From Okapia johnstoni (Eukaryota > Chordata > Mammalia > Artiodactyla > Giraffidae): 64,000 nt of DNA. The stretch lies in contig CM044315.1 of NCBI GenBank assembly GCA_024291935.2, positions 72,708,385 to 72,772,384 on the forward strand. Direction: 5' to 3'. This document shows, piece after piece, positions 1 through 12,300 of the stretch; the stretch's first letter is position 1; each line of letters opens with the position of its first letter. A program made the translations under genes and the position numbers. Under the pieces are notes generated by a model. That model saw only the letters and a list, made by a program, of their open reading frames with translations. It was not told the DNA's origin and searched no databases.

Positions 1-115
1 AGGCTATAAGCAAAAGAAAACATATTTCAGGAAAAGATAAGAAAAGCTAAAGGTACAAATAAAGAAAAATGAATGAAAGGAAAACTGGAATATAGTGGTG
101 ATTAAATGAAATAAT

Positions 116-329
116 GGGCTTCTCAGGTGGCTCAGTGGTAAAGAATCCGCCTGCCAAGCAAGAGATGCAGATTTGATCCCTGGGTCAGGAAGATTCCCTG
201 GAGAAGGAAATGGCAACCCACTCCAGTGTTCTTGCCTGGGAAAGCCCATGGACACAGGAGCCTGGCAGGCCACAGTCTATGGGGTCACCAAAGAGTCAGA
301 TACAACTTAGCAGCTAAACAACAACAACA
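116..329 (+). repeat. Bov-tA SINE
   Basis: A tRNA-like head (GGCTTCTCAGGTGGCTCAGT, GATTTGATCCCTGGG B-box-like) is followed by the BovB-derived body and an (AAC)n tail. This is the standard ruminant Bov-tA layout. Confidence 0.92.
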
Positions 330-681
330 TACAACGAAATACTGTGTATGAAATTACTTTTCCAACTAATAGATACAACCGTCCAAGATCATAAGAAATA
401 AAATTACACTGAGTTAAAGCAAAAATTGAATTAGAAGAGAAGTGAGTCTGCTAAATCAAGTAAGGAAAATAAGTGATATATTATTGGTAAACTTTACTGA
501 AAATTAGATATAATAAATTACAAGAAATACAGTTACTGCTTTTGAACAAAAAAATTTTGAAACTGCACAACCATAAACTTAGGAGGTGGAATTCAGATAA
601 AGACAGATAATATGAATTGAAGTTGTCATGAATGTCCTTGGTCAAGTACTGAAATAATTATGGGGGCCTCATAGCTTTTAC

Positions 682-894
682 AGGCTTCTTGGTTGTCTCA
701 GTGGTCAAGAATCCTCCTGTCAACGCAGGAGATACAGGTTCAATCCCTGGGTCGGGAAGATGCGCTGGAGAAGGAAATGGCCACCCACTTTAGTATCCCT
801 GCCTGGGAAATCCCATGGACAGAGGAGCCTGGCGGGCTACAGTCCATGAGGTTGCAAAGAATCGGACACCACTGAGCAACTAAACAACAACAAC
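682..894 (+). repeat. Bov-tA SINE
   Basis: Same layout as the copy at 116, with GGTTCAATCCCTGGG in the B-box position and an (AAC)n tail. Confidence 0.92.
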
Positions 895-1649
895 ATGGCT
901 TTTACAGATATACTTGTATAAATAGTTCCAGTTACTAAACACAAAGCATCATTGTGCAAACATCAGGGATAGCAATGTGTGTTATCATGTCATTTCTGGA
1001 TGATAAACTCTCAGAAGCATTCATAATGTCTAATTCATCTTTGTACTTCATATCACAGATTATATTTAACAGATATCTACGAAATAGATAATAACACTTC
1101 AATGAGAAACAAAACAAGCTTTCAAAGCATAGTTTAAAAAACTATTTAGGGTACAAATTACATAAAAATACTTCTCTTTAAAAATTTGACTCTACCTAGT
1201 TTGGTATAGTTTCAAGGTAGGACTATCCAACAGCTAATTGTACCCAGAAAAAAATTAAGCACTCTTTCTAACTACTATTTTCTAATGTCCTGAAAAAAGC
1301 CATTGGATAGAAAGCATGGGGTAAATGTTTTCTTCAAATATGTCTTTCCCACACAATAATACTGAGCCCTGAGCTTATAAGTCCAGTAAGACATTTCTGT
1401 GATTTTAAGTGTATATCAAGTACAGAAATAATGTTTACTGAATGTACAAATGACTAAGTGAATAAATGGCAGAATGGGAAAGGAAAAAAGAAAGGAAGAA
1501 GGGAAAGTAAGAGAAGGAAGGAAGAAAGTATTTCATACCAAAAATAGTATAAGAAGTAATTGGGGAGTTACTACCCTGCCTAATAAAACAACAAATTTTA
1601 ACATATCAAACTAAGTTTTAAAATTCCTCTTTTAAATCACAGTGATTAC

Positions 1650-2684
1650 TATTGAAAGAGATGGGAATACCAGACCACCTGACCTGTCTCTTGAGAAACC
1701 TGTATGCAGGTCAGGAAGTAACAGTTAGAACTGGACATGAAACAACAGACTGGTTCCAAATAGGAAAAGGAGTACGTCAAGGCTGTATATTGTCACCCTG
1801 CTTATTTAACTTATATGCAGAGTACATCATGAGAAACGCTGGGCTAGAGGAAGCACAAGCTGGAATCAAGATTGCTGGGAGAAATATCAATAGCCTCAGA
1901 TATGCAGATGATGCCACCCTTATGGCAGAAAGCAAAGAAGAACTAAAGAGCCTCTTGATGAAAGTGAAAGAGGAGAGTGAAAAAGTTGGCTTAAAACTCA
2001 ACATTCAAAAAGCTAAGATCATGGCATCTGGTCCCATCACTTCATGGCAAATAGATAGGGAAACAGGGGAAACACTGGCTGACTTTATTTTTCTGGGCTC
2101 CAAAATCACTGCAGATGGTGATTGCAGCAATGAAATTAAAAGACGCTTACTCCTTGGAAGGAAAGTTATGACCAACCTAGACAGCATATTAAAAAGCAGA
2201 GACATTACTTTGTCAACAAAGCTCCGTCTAGTCAAGGCTATGGTTTTTCCAGGAGTCATGTATGGATGTGAGAGTTGGACTATAAAGAAAGCTGAGTGCC
2301 GAAGAATTGATGCTTTTGAACTGTGGTGTTGGAGAAGACTCTTGAGAGTCCCTTGGACTGCCAGAAGATCCAACCAGTCCATCCTAAAGGAGATCAGTCC
2401 TGGGTATTCATTGGAAGGACTGATGTTGAAGCTGAAACTCCAGTACTTTGGCCACCTGATGCAAAGAGCTGACTCATTGGAAAAGACCCTGATGCAGGGA
2501 AAGATTGAGGGCAGGAGGAGAAGGGGATGACAGAGGATGAGATGGTTGGATGGCATCACCGACTCAATGGACATAGGTTTGGGTGGACTCCGGGAGTTGG
2601 TGATGGACAGGGAGGCCTGGCGTGCTGCAGTTCCTGGGGTCGCAAAGAGTTGGACATGACTGAGCGACTGAACTGGACTGATAA
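1650..2684 (+). mobile_element. BovB (RTE) LINE, 5'-truncated, reverse transcriptase C-terminal part still open
   Basis: A BovB retrotransposon, antisense to ZFYVE9. The frame 1652-2530 has 292 uninterrupted codons: the fingers/palm core with [14 protein letters not shown], the catalytic YADD box, and the thumb and C-terminal segments ([27 protein letters not shown]). The frame ends in a stop after GRRRRG; the consensus would continue, so it is damaged. The 3' end is the usual BovB tail shared with Bov-tA. The endonuclease and the N-terminal half of the reverse transcriptase are missing, so the copy cannot move by itself. Confidence 0.93.
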
Positions 2685-3248
2685 CTATTCTACACTTCAG
2701 AATTTATTTTAAGAAATTTTAAAATTCAAGTAATACTTTACCTGGCAAATAGACAAAACCAGTGCTTACATAATTCTGTTAATATATATGTAGTATTCAT
2801 AATTTCATTTTAGTTACAAAATACAGCTTAATTCAAGATGCAATCATTTGCTTTCAAAATTTTATTTAAAAATCATTTTGGGACTTACACAGGTGAGCTA
2901 TGCTTAAACATTAAGGGTAGTTAATAATATATACTTACCAAAAAAGGGAAAAATCAAAAGATCCCACCACTAGTATTATAAAAGTTAATTTTATACCTCA
3001 ATCAAAATGCAAATCTGCTACTGATCATCAGCACCAAAAGGTCAAAAACAACAAATGAAGCAACCAAAAACTAACTAAGACAAATTTAACATCTTCCTTT
3101 CTGTTATGAAATTCTCTATCACTTATCTAATTCATATAATATTATGAACTGATTTCACTGTCAATAAATTAAAAATTTACATGCAATCATGTATTTTTCA
3201 TCTTCATTTATGATATTCAATTATGAAAAAAATCACAGTAAATCTTAC

Positions 3249-3353
3249 CTCATTGTATCTGTTGCTGGGAATTTTGATGCTGGTTTTCCGAACTTCCATA
3301 TCAACCACCAAACCTTGAACTACTGGCAATGTATACTGGTAATTTCTAAAGTC
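3249..3353 (-). CDS. ZFYVE9: ZFYVE9 exon: residues 1108-1142, last coding exon in the window
   Basis: A 105-nt exon (35 codons, phase 0 to phase 0) between acceptor CTTTTGCCCAG and donor ATGAG/gtaaga. It encodes [20 protein letters not shown] and ends [10 protein letters not shown]. The next expected residues (a Met-Met-Lys stretch in SARA) are not found between position 1 and 3248, so the rest of the gene lies off the left edge. Being symmetric it could be skipped without a frameshift; nothing here shows that it is. Confidence 0.94.
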
Positions 3354-6300
3354 CTGGGCAAAAGCAGATTGAAGTGGAATAAAGAATTCATCAACGGCAG
3401 GATCTGATTAATAGTAATAAAATTAGCACAAAGGAAAAGAATGCCAAAATTAAAAAAATTTGAATTAAAAAATAAATTCATTCATTTAAATAATAAGAAA
3501 ATGCATGATGAAAGCCCCACTGTGTGTATTCTAGCTCTCCAGTTAGTCTGTAAACTCTCATAAGGAAGCAGATTAAGAAGTTTCATATACCTTTATATAC
3601 AATATTAAACAAATATTTAAATGTTTATCCTGCCTTATCAGCACCTAACATTTTCTGTATTTATTTGTTAACTGTCTCCTCCCTATGAGGTAAGCTCCAA
3701 GACAGCAGAGATGATCACTTGTTTTGTGCTTGTTACATCCCAAATGCCTGCAACATGCTGGGGACTCAGTGAACATTTATACACTAAAACACACACATAC
3801 ACCACATCCAGTGTGGCTGAAGCAAAGTGAGCAAGAAGTGGCAGGAGCTGAGGTCAGAGTGACAGCACACAGCTAGACTTCACAGGGTCCTGCAGGTCAC
3901 AAGGACCTTGACCTTTACTTCGAGAAGGCTTTCGACCTACTATAATGGATCTCTCTAACTTTCTCCTCTGTAAAGAACAGATGGAAAAGGAGCAAGAATA
4001 GAAGAAAGGAGATCAGATAAACACAATAAAAATAATCCAGGCAAGAGACAGTGATAACTTCAACCAAGATTTTAACAGTTCGAAAGGTAGTCAGAAGTTA
4101 TCAGATTCTAGATATATTTAAAGGGAAAACAGACAATATCTGCCCTTAGGTTGGATGTGGAATGTGGGGAAAAAAAAAAGAGTTAAAGATGATTCTGAAC
4201 TTTATGGCTTGGGCAAGTAGAAGACAGGAACTGCCACCAACTGATACAGAATATGATGGGAAGGGGAAGGTGGCAAGTCAGAAGACTGCAGGAAAAGAAC
4301 TGAGAAAGAATGGTGTCCTGAAAGAGTAGAAAATACGTAGATGCTAGTAAGTTGTTGGATGGAACTATGTGAAAACGATCTTCTGATTGCTTCTATTCAT
4401 TCAGGGAAATTGGGGTTATGTCATCAGCTGAAACTGAGGAAAGGAGAGGCAGCATAGGAAATTTGAGAAGAAATCACACACAAAAAGTCATATAGGGGAG
4501 TAAGGAATGTATTAGGGACCAGGAAGGATTGCTGGGTAGATTCAAGAGCTTCCTTAATGGTACTGATCATGAATCTAAAATGAGACCCATGGGTATGCTG
4601 CTCTTTCTGTCTTCACTCATATTTAATTTGGATGGAAGTTACGAATGAAGGAAGAATCAGATCTGCACTGGTAAAATCAATTGACTTTTCAGGTATAACC
4701 TAAATCAAATCCCTTACAATGGAAGTGACAAATAGATTCAAGGGATGAGATCTGATAGACAGAGTACCTGAAGAACTATGGATGGAGGTTCATGACATTG
4801 TACAAGAGGCAGTGTTCAAGACCAGCACCAAGAAAAAGAAATGCAAAAAGGCAAAATGGTTGTCTGAGGAGCCCTTACAAATAGCTGAGAAAAGAAGAGA
4901 AGCTAAAGGCAAAGAAAAGGAAAGATATACCGATCTGAATGCAGAGTTCCAAAGAAAAGCAAGGAGAGATAAGAAAGCCTTCCTCAGTGATCAAAGCAAA
5001 AAAAGAAAAAAAAAAAAATAGAGGAAAACAATAGAATGGGAAAGACTAGAGATCTCCTCAAGAAAATCAGAGATACCAGGGGAACATTTCATGCAAAGAT
5101 GGGCACAATAAAGGACAGAAACAGTATGGACCTAACAGAAGCAGAAGATATTAAGAAGAGGTGGCAAAAATACACAGAAGAATTATAGAAAAAAGATCTT
5201 CACAACCCAGATAACCATGATGGTGTGATCACTCACCTAGAGCCAGACATCCTGGAATGTAAAGTCAAGTGGACCTTAGGAAGCATCACTATGAACAAAG
5301 CTAGTGGAGGTGATGGAATTCCAGCTGAGCTATTTCAAATCCTAAAAGATGATGCTGTGAAAGTGCTGCACTCAATATACCAGTAAATTTGGAAAACTCA
5401 GCAGTGGCCACAGGACTGGAAAGGTCAGTGTTCATTCCAATCCTAAAGAAGGGAAATGTGAAAGAATGCTCACTGCACAATTGCACTCATCTCACACGCT
5501 AGCAAAGTAACGCTCAAAATTCTCCAAGACAGGCTTCAACAGTATGTGAACTGTGAACTTACAGATGTTCAAGCTCGATTTAGAAAAGGCAGAGGAACCA
5601 GAGATCAAATTGCCAACATCCGATGGATCATTGAAAAAGCAAGAGAGTTCCAGAGAAACATCTACTTCTGCTTTATTGATTACGCCAAAGCCTTGACTGT
5701 GTGGATCGCAACAAACTAGGGAAAATTCTTAAAGAGATGGGAATACCAGACCACCAGACCTGCCTCCTGAGAAATCTGTATACAGGTCAGGAAGCAACAG
5801 TTAGAACTGGATGTGGAACAACAGACTGATTCCAAATTGGGCAAGGAGTACATCAAGGCTGTATATTGTCACCCTGCTTATTTAACTTCTATGCAGAGTA
5901 CATCGGGGAAATGCTGGGCTGGATGAAGCACAAGCTGGAATCAAGATTGCTGGGAGAAATATCAATAACCTCAGATATGCAGATAATGCCACCCTTATGG
6001 CAGAAAGCAAAGAAGAACTAAAGAGCCTCTTGATGAAAGTGAAAAAGGAGAGTGAAAAAGTTGGCTTAAAACTCAACATTCAAAAAACTAAGATCATGGC
6101 ATCCGGTCCCATCACTTCATGGCAAATAGATGGGGAAACAATGGAAACAGTGAAAGACTATTTTGGGGGGCTCCAAAATCACTGCAGATGGTGACTGCAG
6201 CCATGAAATTAAAAGACACTTGCTCCTTGGAAGAAAACCTATGACCAACCTAGACAGCATATTAAAAAGCAGAGACATTACTTTGCCGACAAATGTCCAT

Positions 6301-9300
6301 CAAGTCAAAGCTACAGTTTTTCCAGTAGTCATTATAGATGTGAGAGTTGGACCATAAAGAAAGCTGAGCACTGAAGAATTGATGCTTTTGAACTGTGGTG
6401 TTGGAGAAGACTCTTGAGAGTCCCTTGGACTGCAAGGAGATCCAACCAGTCCATCCTAAAGGAAATCAGTCCTGAATATTCATTGGAAGGACTGATGCTG
6501 AAGCTGAAACTCTAATACTTTGGCCATCTGATACGAAGAACTGACTCATTGGGAAAGACCCTGATGCTAGGAAAGACTGAAGGCGGGAGAAGGGGCGACA
6601 GAGGATGAGATGGTTGGATGGTATCACCGACTAGATGGACATGAGTTTGAGCAACTCCAGGAGTTGGTGATGGGTAGGGAAGCCTGGCGTGCTGCAGTTC
6701 ATGGGGTTGCAAAGAGTTGGACACGACTGTGCGACTGAACTGACTGCAAAGTGCTAAGGTAAGTAAATGACAAGTGATACTGAAATGACTGGACATGCAA
6801 ATGGGGAAAAAAAGAACTTCAAGTAATGCCTCATAAACAAAAACTAACTAAAAATGGATCACAATCCTATATGTAAAACATAAAACCATAAACTTTTGAA
6901 GAAAGCGTAGGGGAAAATGTTTGTGATTTAAATTTTAGTCAATACGTTCTTAGATATGATATAAACAGAATGCCCCATAAAAAATTAACAAACGGGACTT
7001 CAACAAAATTAAAACTTTGGTTCTATTAACAATATTATTTTAAAAAATGAAAAGATGATTTACAGACTGAGAGAAAATATTTTAAAATGATACAAATCTA
7101 CCAAAAGACTTACATTCAGAATACATGAAATACTTTCAAAATTCAACAATAAGGAAACAAAAACCATATCTTTTAAATGGGCAAAAATCTGAACATTCAT
7201 TAAAGACATAAAGAGGACAAAATAAGCAAATAAAAAGATGCTCTACATCACTCATCACTGGAAATATAAAACTTAAATTCACAAAAATTAAAACCATTAG
7301 ACTTCTATTAGAATGGCAAAAATTAAAAACTAAAGGAGGAACAACAAGTGTTGGCCCCAAAAAAAGACTCTTGTACCTGATGAATGCAAAACATTGCAGG
7401 CATTTTGGAAAACAATTTTACAGTTCCTTATAATGTTAAACCCTGATAGCTTAGTTGGTAAAGAATCTGCCTGAAATGCAGGAGACCCCGGTTCGATACC
7501 TGGGTTGGGAAGAACCCTGGAGAAGGGATAGGCTACCCACTCCAGTATTCTTGGGCTTCTTTTGTGGCTCAGCTGGTAAAGAATCTGCCTGCAATGCGGG
7601 AGACCTGGGTTCAATCCCTAGGTTGGGAAGATCCCCTGGAGAAGGGAAAGGCTATCCACTCCAGTATTCTGGCCTGGAAAATTCCATGGACTGTATAGTC
7701 CATGGGGTCGAAAAGAGTTGGACACGACTGGCCGACTTTCACTTTCACTTTTCACTTTCATAATGTTAAACATACACTATGGCTCAACTCTCCCACTCCT
7801 AGATAAATGAAAACTAAACATTCACACAGAATTTAATACGTGAATGTTTACATTTATAGCAGCTGTATTCAGTTGCAAGAAACTAGAAACCCAGATATCC
7901 ATCAACAGGTGAATGAATAAACTGCAGTTCACACACACAACACAATGCTACTCAGCAATAAAAATCAATCATCTATTGATACTGAAGGTTACCAGAGTAT
8001 GCCACAGTTAAATATGCCTCTTGTTAATCAGTCTTTGGCCAGTCTTATTTAGAGGACATCACCCAAAGAACCTGAGATGAGTGGAAGAGAAAGATTTTAT
8101 TTCCTTCCCAACAATACATACAACATAGATTAATCTCAAATGCATTAAGATAAGTAAAAGAAGCCAGACTGAGAAGGCTACATACTGTATAATTTCCCTT
8201 ACAGGACAGTCTTAAAAAACTAAAACTACAGGGACAAAGGATCAATGATTACCAGACATTAAAAGTGCCAAATTTTCTGGAGTGACAGAACTGTTCTGTA
8301 TTTCAACAGTGAGAGTGGTTGTAATGGAACTGTTACATGTGTGAAAACTCTTGGAAATGTACTCAAAAAAAGGTGGCTTTTACCATCATAAAAGTTTTTT
8401 TAAGTTTTTAAGAAAGAGGTAGATTTAAGCAGGGTTTACATTTTGCCAGGCTACCACAACACACAGTAAAAGAGAAAGAGGAACTAGAATTATGTAAAAG
8501 AGTGATTTGATGATGAAACTATGGAATCAAAATATACAAAAACAGAAAAGCAACAGAAGTGAGAAATAGTGAAAAGGTTTCTTGAAATCAATAGACTGCA
8601 GGATCCTGATAATCTAGAGAGAAAGTGATGATGTACAGTGAGATGCTTCAGGAGATAATTCAACAAATGTTTGTATAAATGAAATGATAGAGACCACAGA
8701 AACCTTAGGCTGCTGTTGCTAGATTACAGGACAAATACCTCCTTTTCATTCCAAAATAGATTACAACCTGAAAGAAAAATTATCTTGCAAAAAAATGAGA
8801 CTAAAAACTAAAATTACCAAGGAGGGACCAAGAGGTGGGGGCTGGAATAGAAGAATATAGAGAGATATTATACATTAAAATGTAACTTAGAAATTTTCAT
8901 TTCTGCCCAAGGTGGAGGAAAGGAGACTGGATTTAGCCTCATGTCTTAAACAACCAAAGACTGCACAAAACACACGGAACAATGATTTTCAAGAGAGTGA
9001 ATTTCAGGTAACAAAGGACAGTGATCCTTGAGAGACTGGAAACAAACAAGATGAGCTCTGTGACTGCCCAGGTTATGCTCCAGGAGAGCTTCCAAGCTCA
9101 GATGCAGGAAGGGGGAACCCAGGCAGAGGCTGGCAGACTTCTTGAGGAGAGAAAACTGAAAAACGAGAAAAATGAAGGTAGTTAGAGTTGATAAGACAAA
9201 GAGGAGAAAACTGCAGACAGGACTCCAAAGGTTTGCAGAAGGTCACATCCAGTATTTAGCAGTGCTCTCATTAGCTAATAAGTGTGAGGAAACCTGAGGC

Positions 9301-12300
9301 CAGTGAAAGAAATGCCTGAAGTGATTATTGGGAGCATTATCTGATACACAGGTCTGGGAATAATGCCTATTCCCAAAATCCAGATAGAAAGACCTCTTGG
9401 GCATTCATGGGCATTGAGTAGAGTTTTACTGTATAATAAACAATTTGGCTGACCTTTGCCCCTGGTTCCTGGGACATAGCCTCTAAACCCTTGGAATTCC
9501 TGAGTGATGTGAGTGCCCTTGTTATTCCTGGTGGGCCCTATGTCTACGTCATTAGACAGTCTACGTCAACTTGATGATATCCAGGCTAACAAGATGACTC
9601 AGGGTGGTAGCTGGCCATTTCAGAAACAACCACATGATGAGAGGTTGGGGCTTTGAGGTACACGATACCAGCCTGACTTTTGGGGAATGCCAAAGTGGGG
9701 CTGAAGATTGAGTTCAATCACATAGCCAATGATTCAATCAATCAGGAATAGTAAGGAAACTCCAATAAAAACTCAAGACACAAAATTTTGTTTGGAACCC
9801 TCCCAGACCCTGCACTATGTGTCTCTTCTATTGGCTGCTCCTGATTTATATCTCCACTGTTATAATAAAACTGTATCATAAGTACAGTTGGCTCTTGAAC
9901 AACATGGGTTAGGGGTGTCAACCCCTGCACAGTCAAAAATCCATGTATAACATTACACTCAGCTCTCTGAACTGCAGTTCTGTAATTTGCAGATTCTAGT
10001 AACCATGGACTGTGTAGTACCAATTTACTGGGAAAAAAAAAATCCACATTGGTGGATCTGAGCAGTTCAAGCCCATTTGTTCAAGGGTCAACTGCATAGT
10101 ACTTTGCTGAGTTCTGTGAATCATTCTAGTGAATCATCAAACCTGATGGGTTAGTTGGATGTCCCACATTTGTATCTAGTTAGTGCCAACTGTAGGAGGT
10201 CTGGGGACCCTTGAACTTACAGCTAGCATCTGAAGTAATGGCAGTGTTGTGAAGAACCGTGTCCTTAATCTTTGAAGATTAGCGTAATTCCAAATAATGT
10301 CCAAAGTCACTAAAAATCACTGTGGTTATTGTTTCAGTTGCTAAGTAATGTCCAACTCTTGAGACCTCATGGACTGTAACCCACTAGGTTCCTCTGTCCA
10401 TGCGATTTCCCAGGCAAGAATACTGGAGTAGGTTGTCGTTTTCTTCTCCAGGGGATCTTCCTGACCCAGGATTGAACCTGTGCCTCTTGCAGTGGTAAGG
10501 GGATTCTTCACTACTGAGCCACTAGGGAAGCCCTCTTCCACTTATAATGGCCACCATATATTTTCCACTCTTTTATTCTCAACCCTACAGTTTGAATAGG
10601 TAAGTTGCATTACAACTGTTTTTTCTGTACTCTGAGCCAGTTAATTTTAACATAATTCAAGATTGAATTGCTATACTTACACTACTTTGTTCAGTGTTTA
10701 GAGAAGCTAATAAATACATTTCAAAGCAAATTTAATAGCACTACTTTCAACATATGGTAATTAATGCTTTATTTGGCTATAATATTGAGAAAAATGTAAT
10801 GATCTGATCCAGCCTAAATTCAATAAATTCTATAAAGCAAGTTTGCTTTAAATCTAGAAGCTTGTTCTCACAAGTGTTTGCATCTAAGAGCACCGATTGA
10901 GAATACAAGGAGTATGTAGCAGAAAGAGCAAGGAGGATGGAGTAGGAAGATGCAAACCCTGACTTGACAATTTGCTATACAATTTCTAAGCTTAGGTTGC
11001 TGAATCTTTAAAATGTAAATAATATGCATCCCTACTAACCTGCAGAACTACTGTGGCAGCAAAATAATATAAAGCATTTTGAGTTACAAAGAATCATATA
11101 AATGTTCGATACTATCTGCAGAATCTCATCATAAATAGTGAAATAACAGCTCAATGTCCTACTGGCGATAGCTTGAATGTTTCTTTGTCACGGCTGAAGG
11201 ACAGAAAGTATCTGAGCATAGCTATATAGTACATTAGAAAAATGGCTGTACGGTTAAAGTATTTGTCTTTTGATGCCAATATCTGCTCTTGTTTCTCAAT
11301 ATTTCTACTCAATTTGTGGGGAAAAAAAATGTTTCTTACATTCTCATCCCAGATATCATACAAATTGCTGTAGAGAGGAACAAAGAAAGGCAAGATGGAA
11401 AACATATTTCTCATCAGAAAAAAATGCAAACCAGAAGGCAATAGAGCAAATCTTTAAAATTCTCAAAGAATAAAACTGTCAGCCTAGAATTTATATCCGG
11501 CAAAAGTGCCTTCTTTCAAATACAAAGGACTTTGTAAGAAACACAGATGCTAAAAGAATTCATTACCAGTCAATCCACACTATAAGAAACATTAGAGGAA
11601 ATCTTTCAATAGAAGGACACCAGATGGAAATACAGATTTACACAAAGGAATGGAGAAGCACTGCAAATGGCAGCTACATGAGTAAACCTATAAGAACCTT
11701 TCTCATTGTTTAAATCTCTTTAAAAGATAACTGGAACTATAACTACAATTCCATGACAGAGTAAAAAATCAGTCCCCCCAAAGCAATCAAGTTAGATAAA
11801 TTTATTTAAAAAAGAAAACAAAAACCCAACCATTTCAGTGCCCTTGACTCAGGCTAAAAGCACACAATACACTGAGATGTGCTCATTCAGGAAAATTACT
11901 GAACTTCAAGTAAGAAGAATAGAGTTGAGTCTGTGATCTTCTTGCCTGGGGCTGCCCCTAACTTTGCCCAGGAGTTCAACCAAGGCAAGGTAGTTTGTGA
12001 AAACAGTAAGCTTTGCTGCTTGTAGAATCTTGCTTGATTTGCAGTGTCTCAGTTAAAGCGGTAATCTCAGTGGCTAGTGAAAGAAGATCAGTGGCTCTGT
12101 TACCCATAGGCTGCTAGTCTATTTGGAGCAAGTAATAAGCAGGCAGACTAGCCAGAAATTTAACAAGGAGTTCTGGGAATGAGACAGCCACAGGAAATTT
12201 CGTAAATTCTCCACATACATACCCAGGACTGACCTTAGTCTGTGCACATGTGCAGCAGAGATCTTAGTGGGCCCAAGCCAACTAATCCTTGGTCAACAGG

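Larger units (their letters stand above)
1..3248 (-). other. ZFYVE9 intron, continues off the left edge
   Basis: Contains two Bov-tA SINEs and a BovB 3' part. The stretches 330-680, 895-1640 and 2690-3245 hold no exon that I can find. A purine-rich GGAA-type run lies at about 1478-1530. Confidence 0.55.

Noticed and set aside
1652..2530. A host gene for a reverse transcriptase-like protein.
   Set aside because: The sequence and tail are BovB, repeated nine more times in the window; it has no promoter, introns or complete domain set.
7442..7759. tRNA genes suggested by B-box-like motifs.
   Set aside because: They are SINE heads; no cloverleaf with anticodon arm is preserved, and the BovB-derived body follows.
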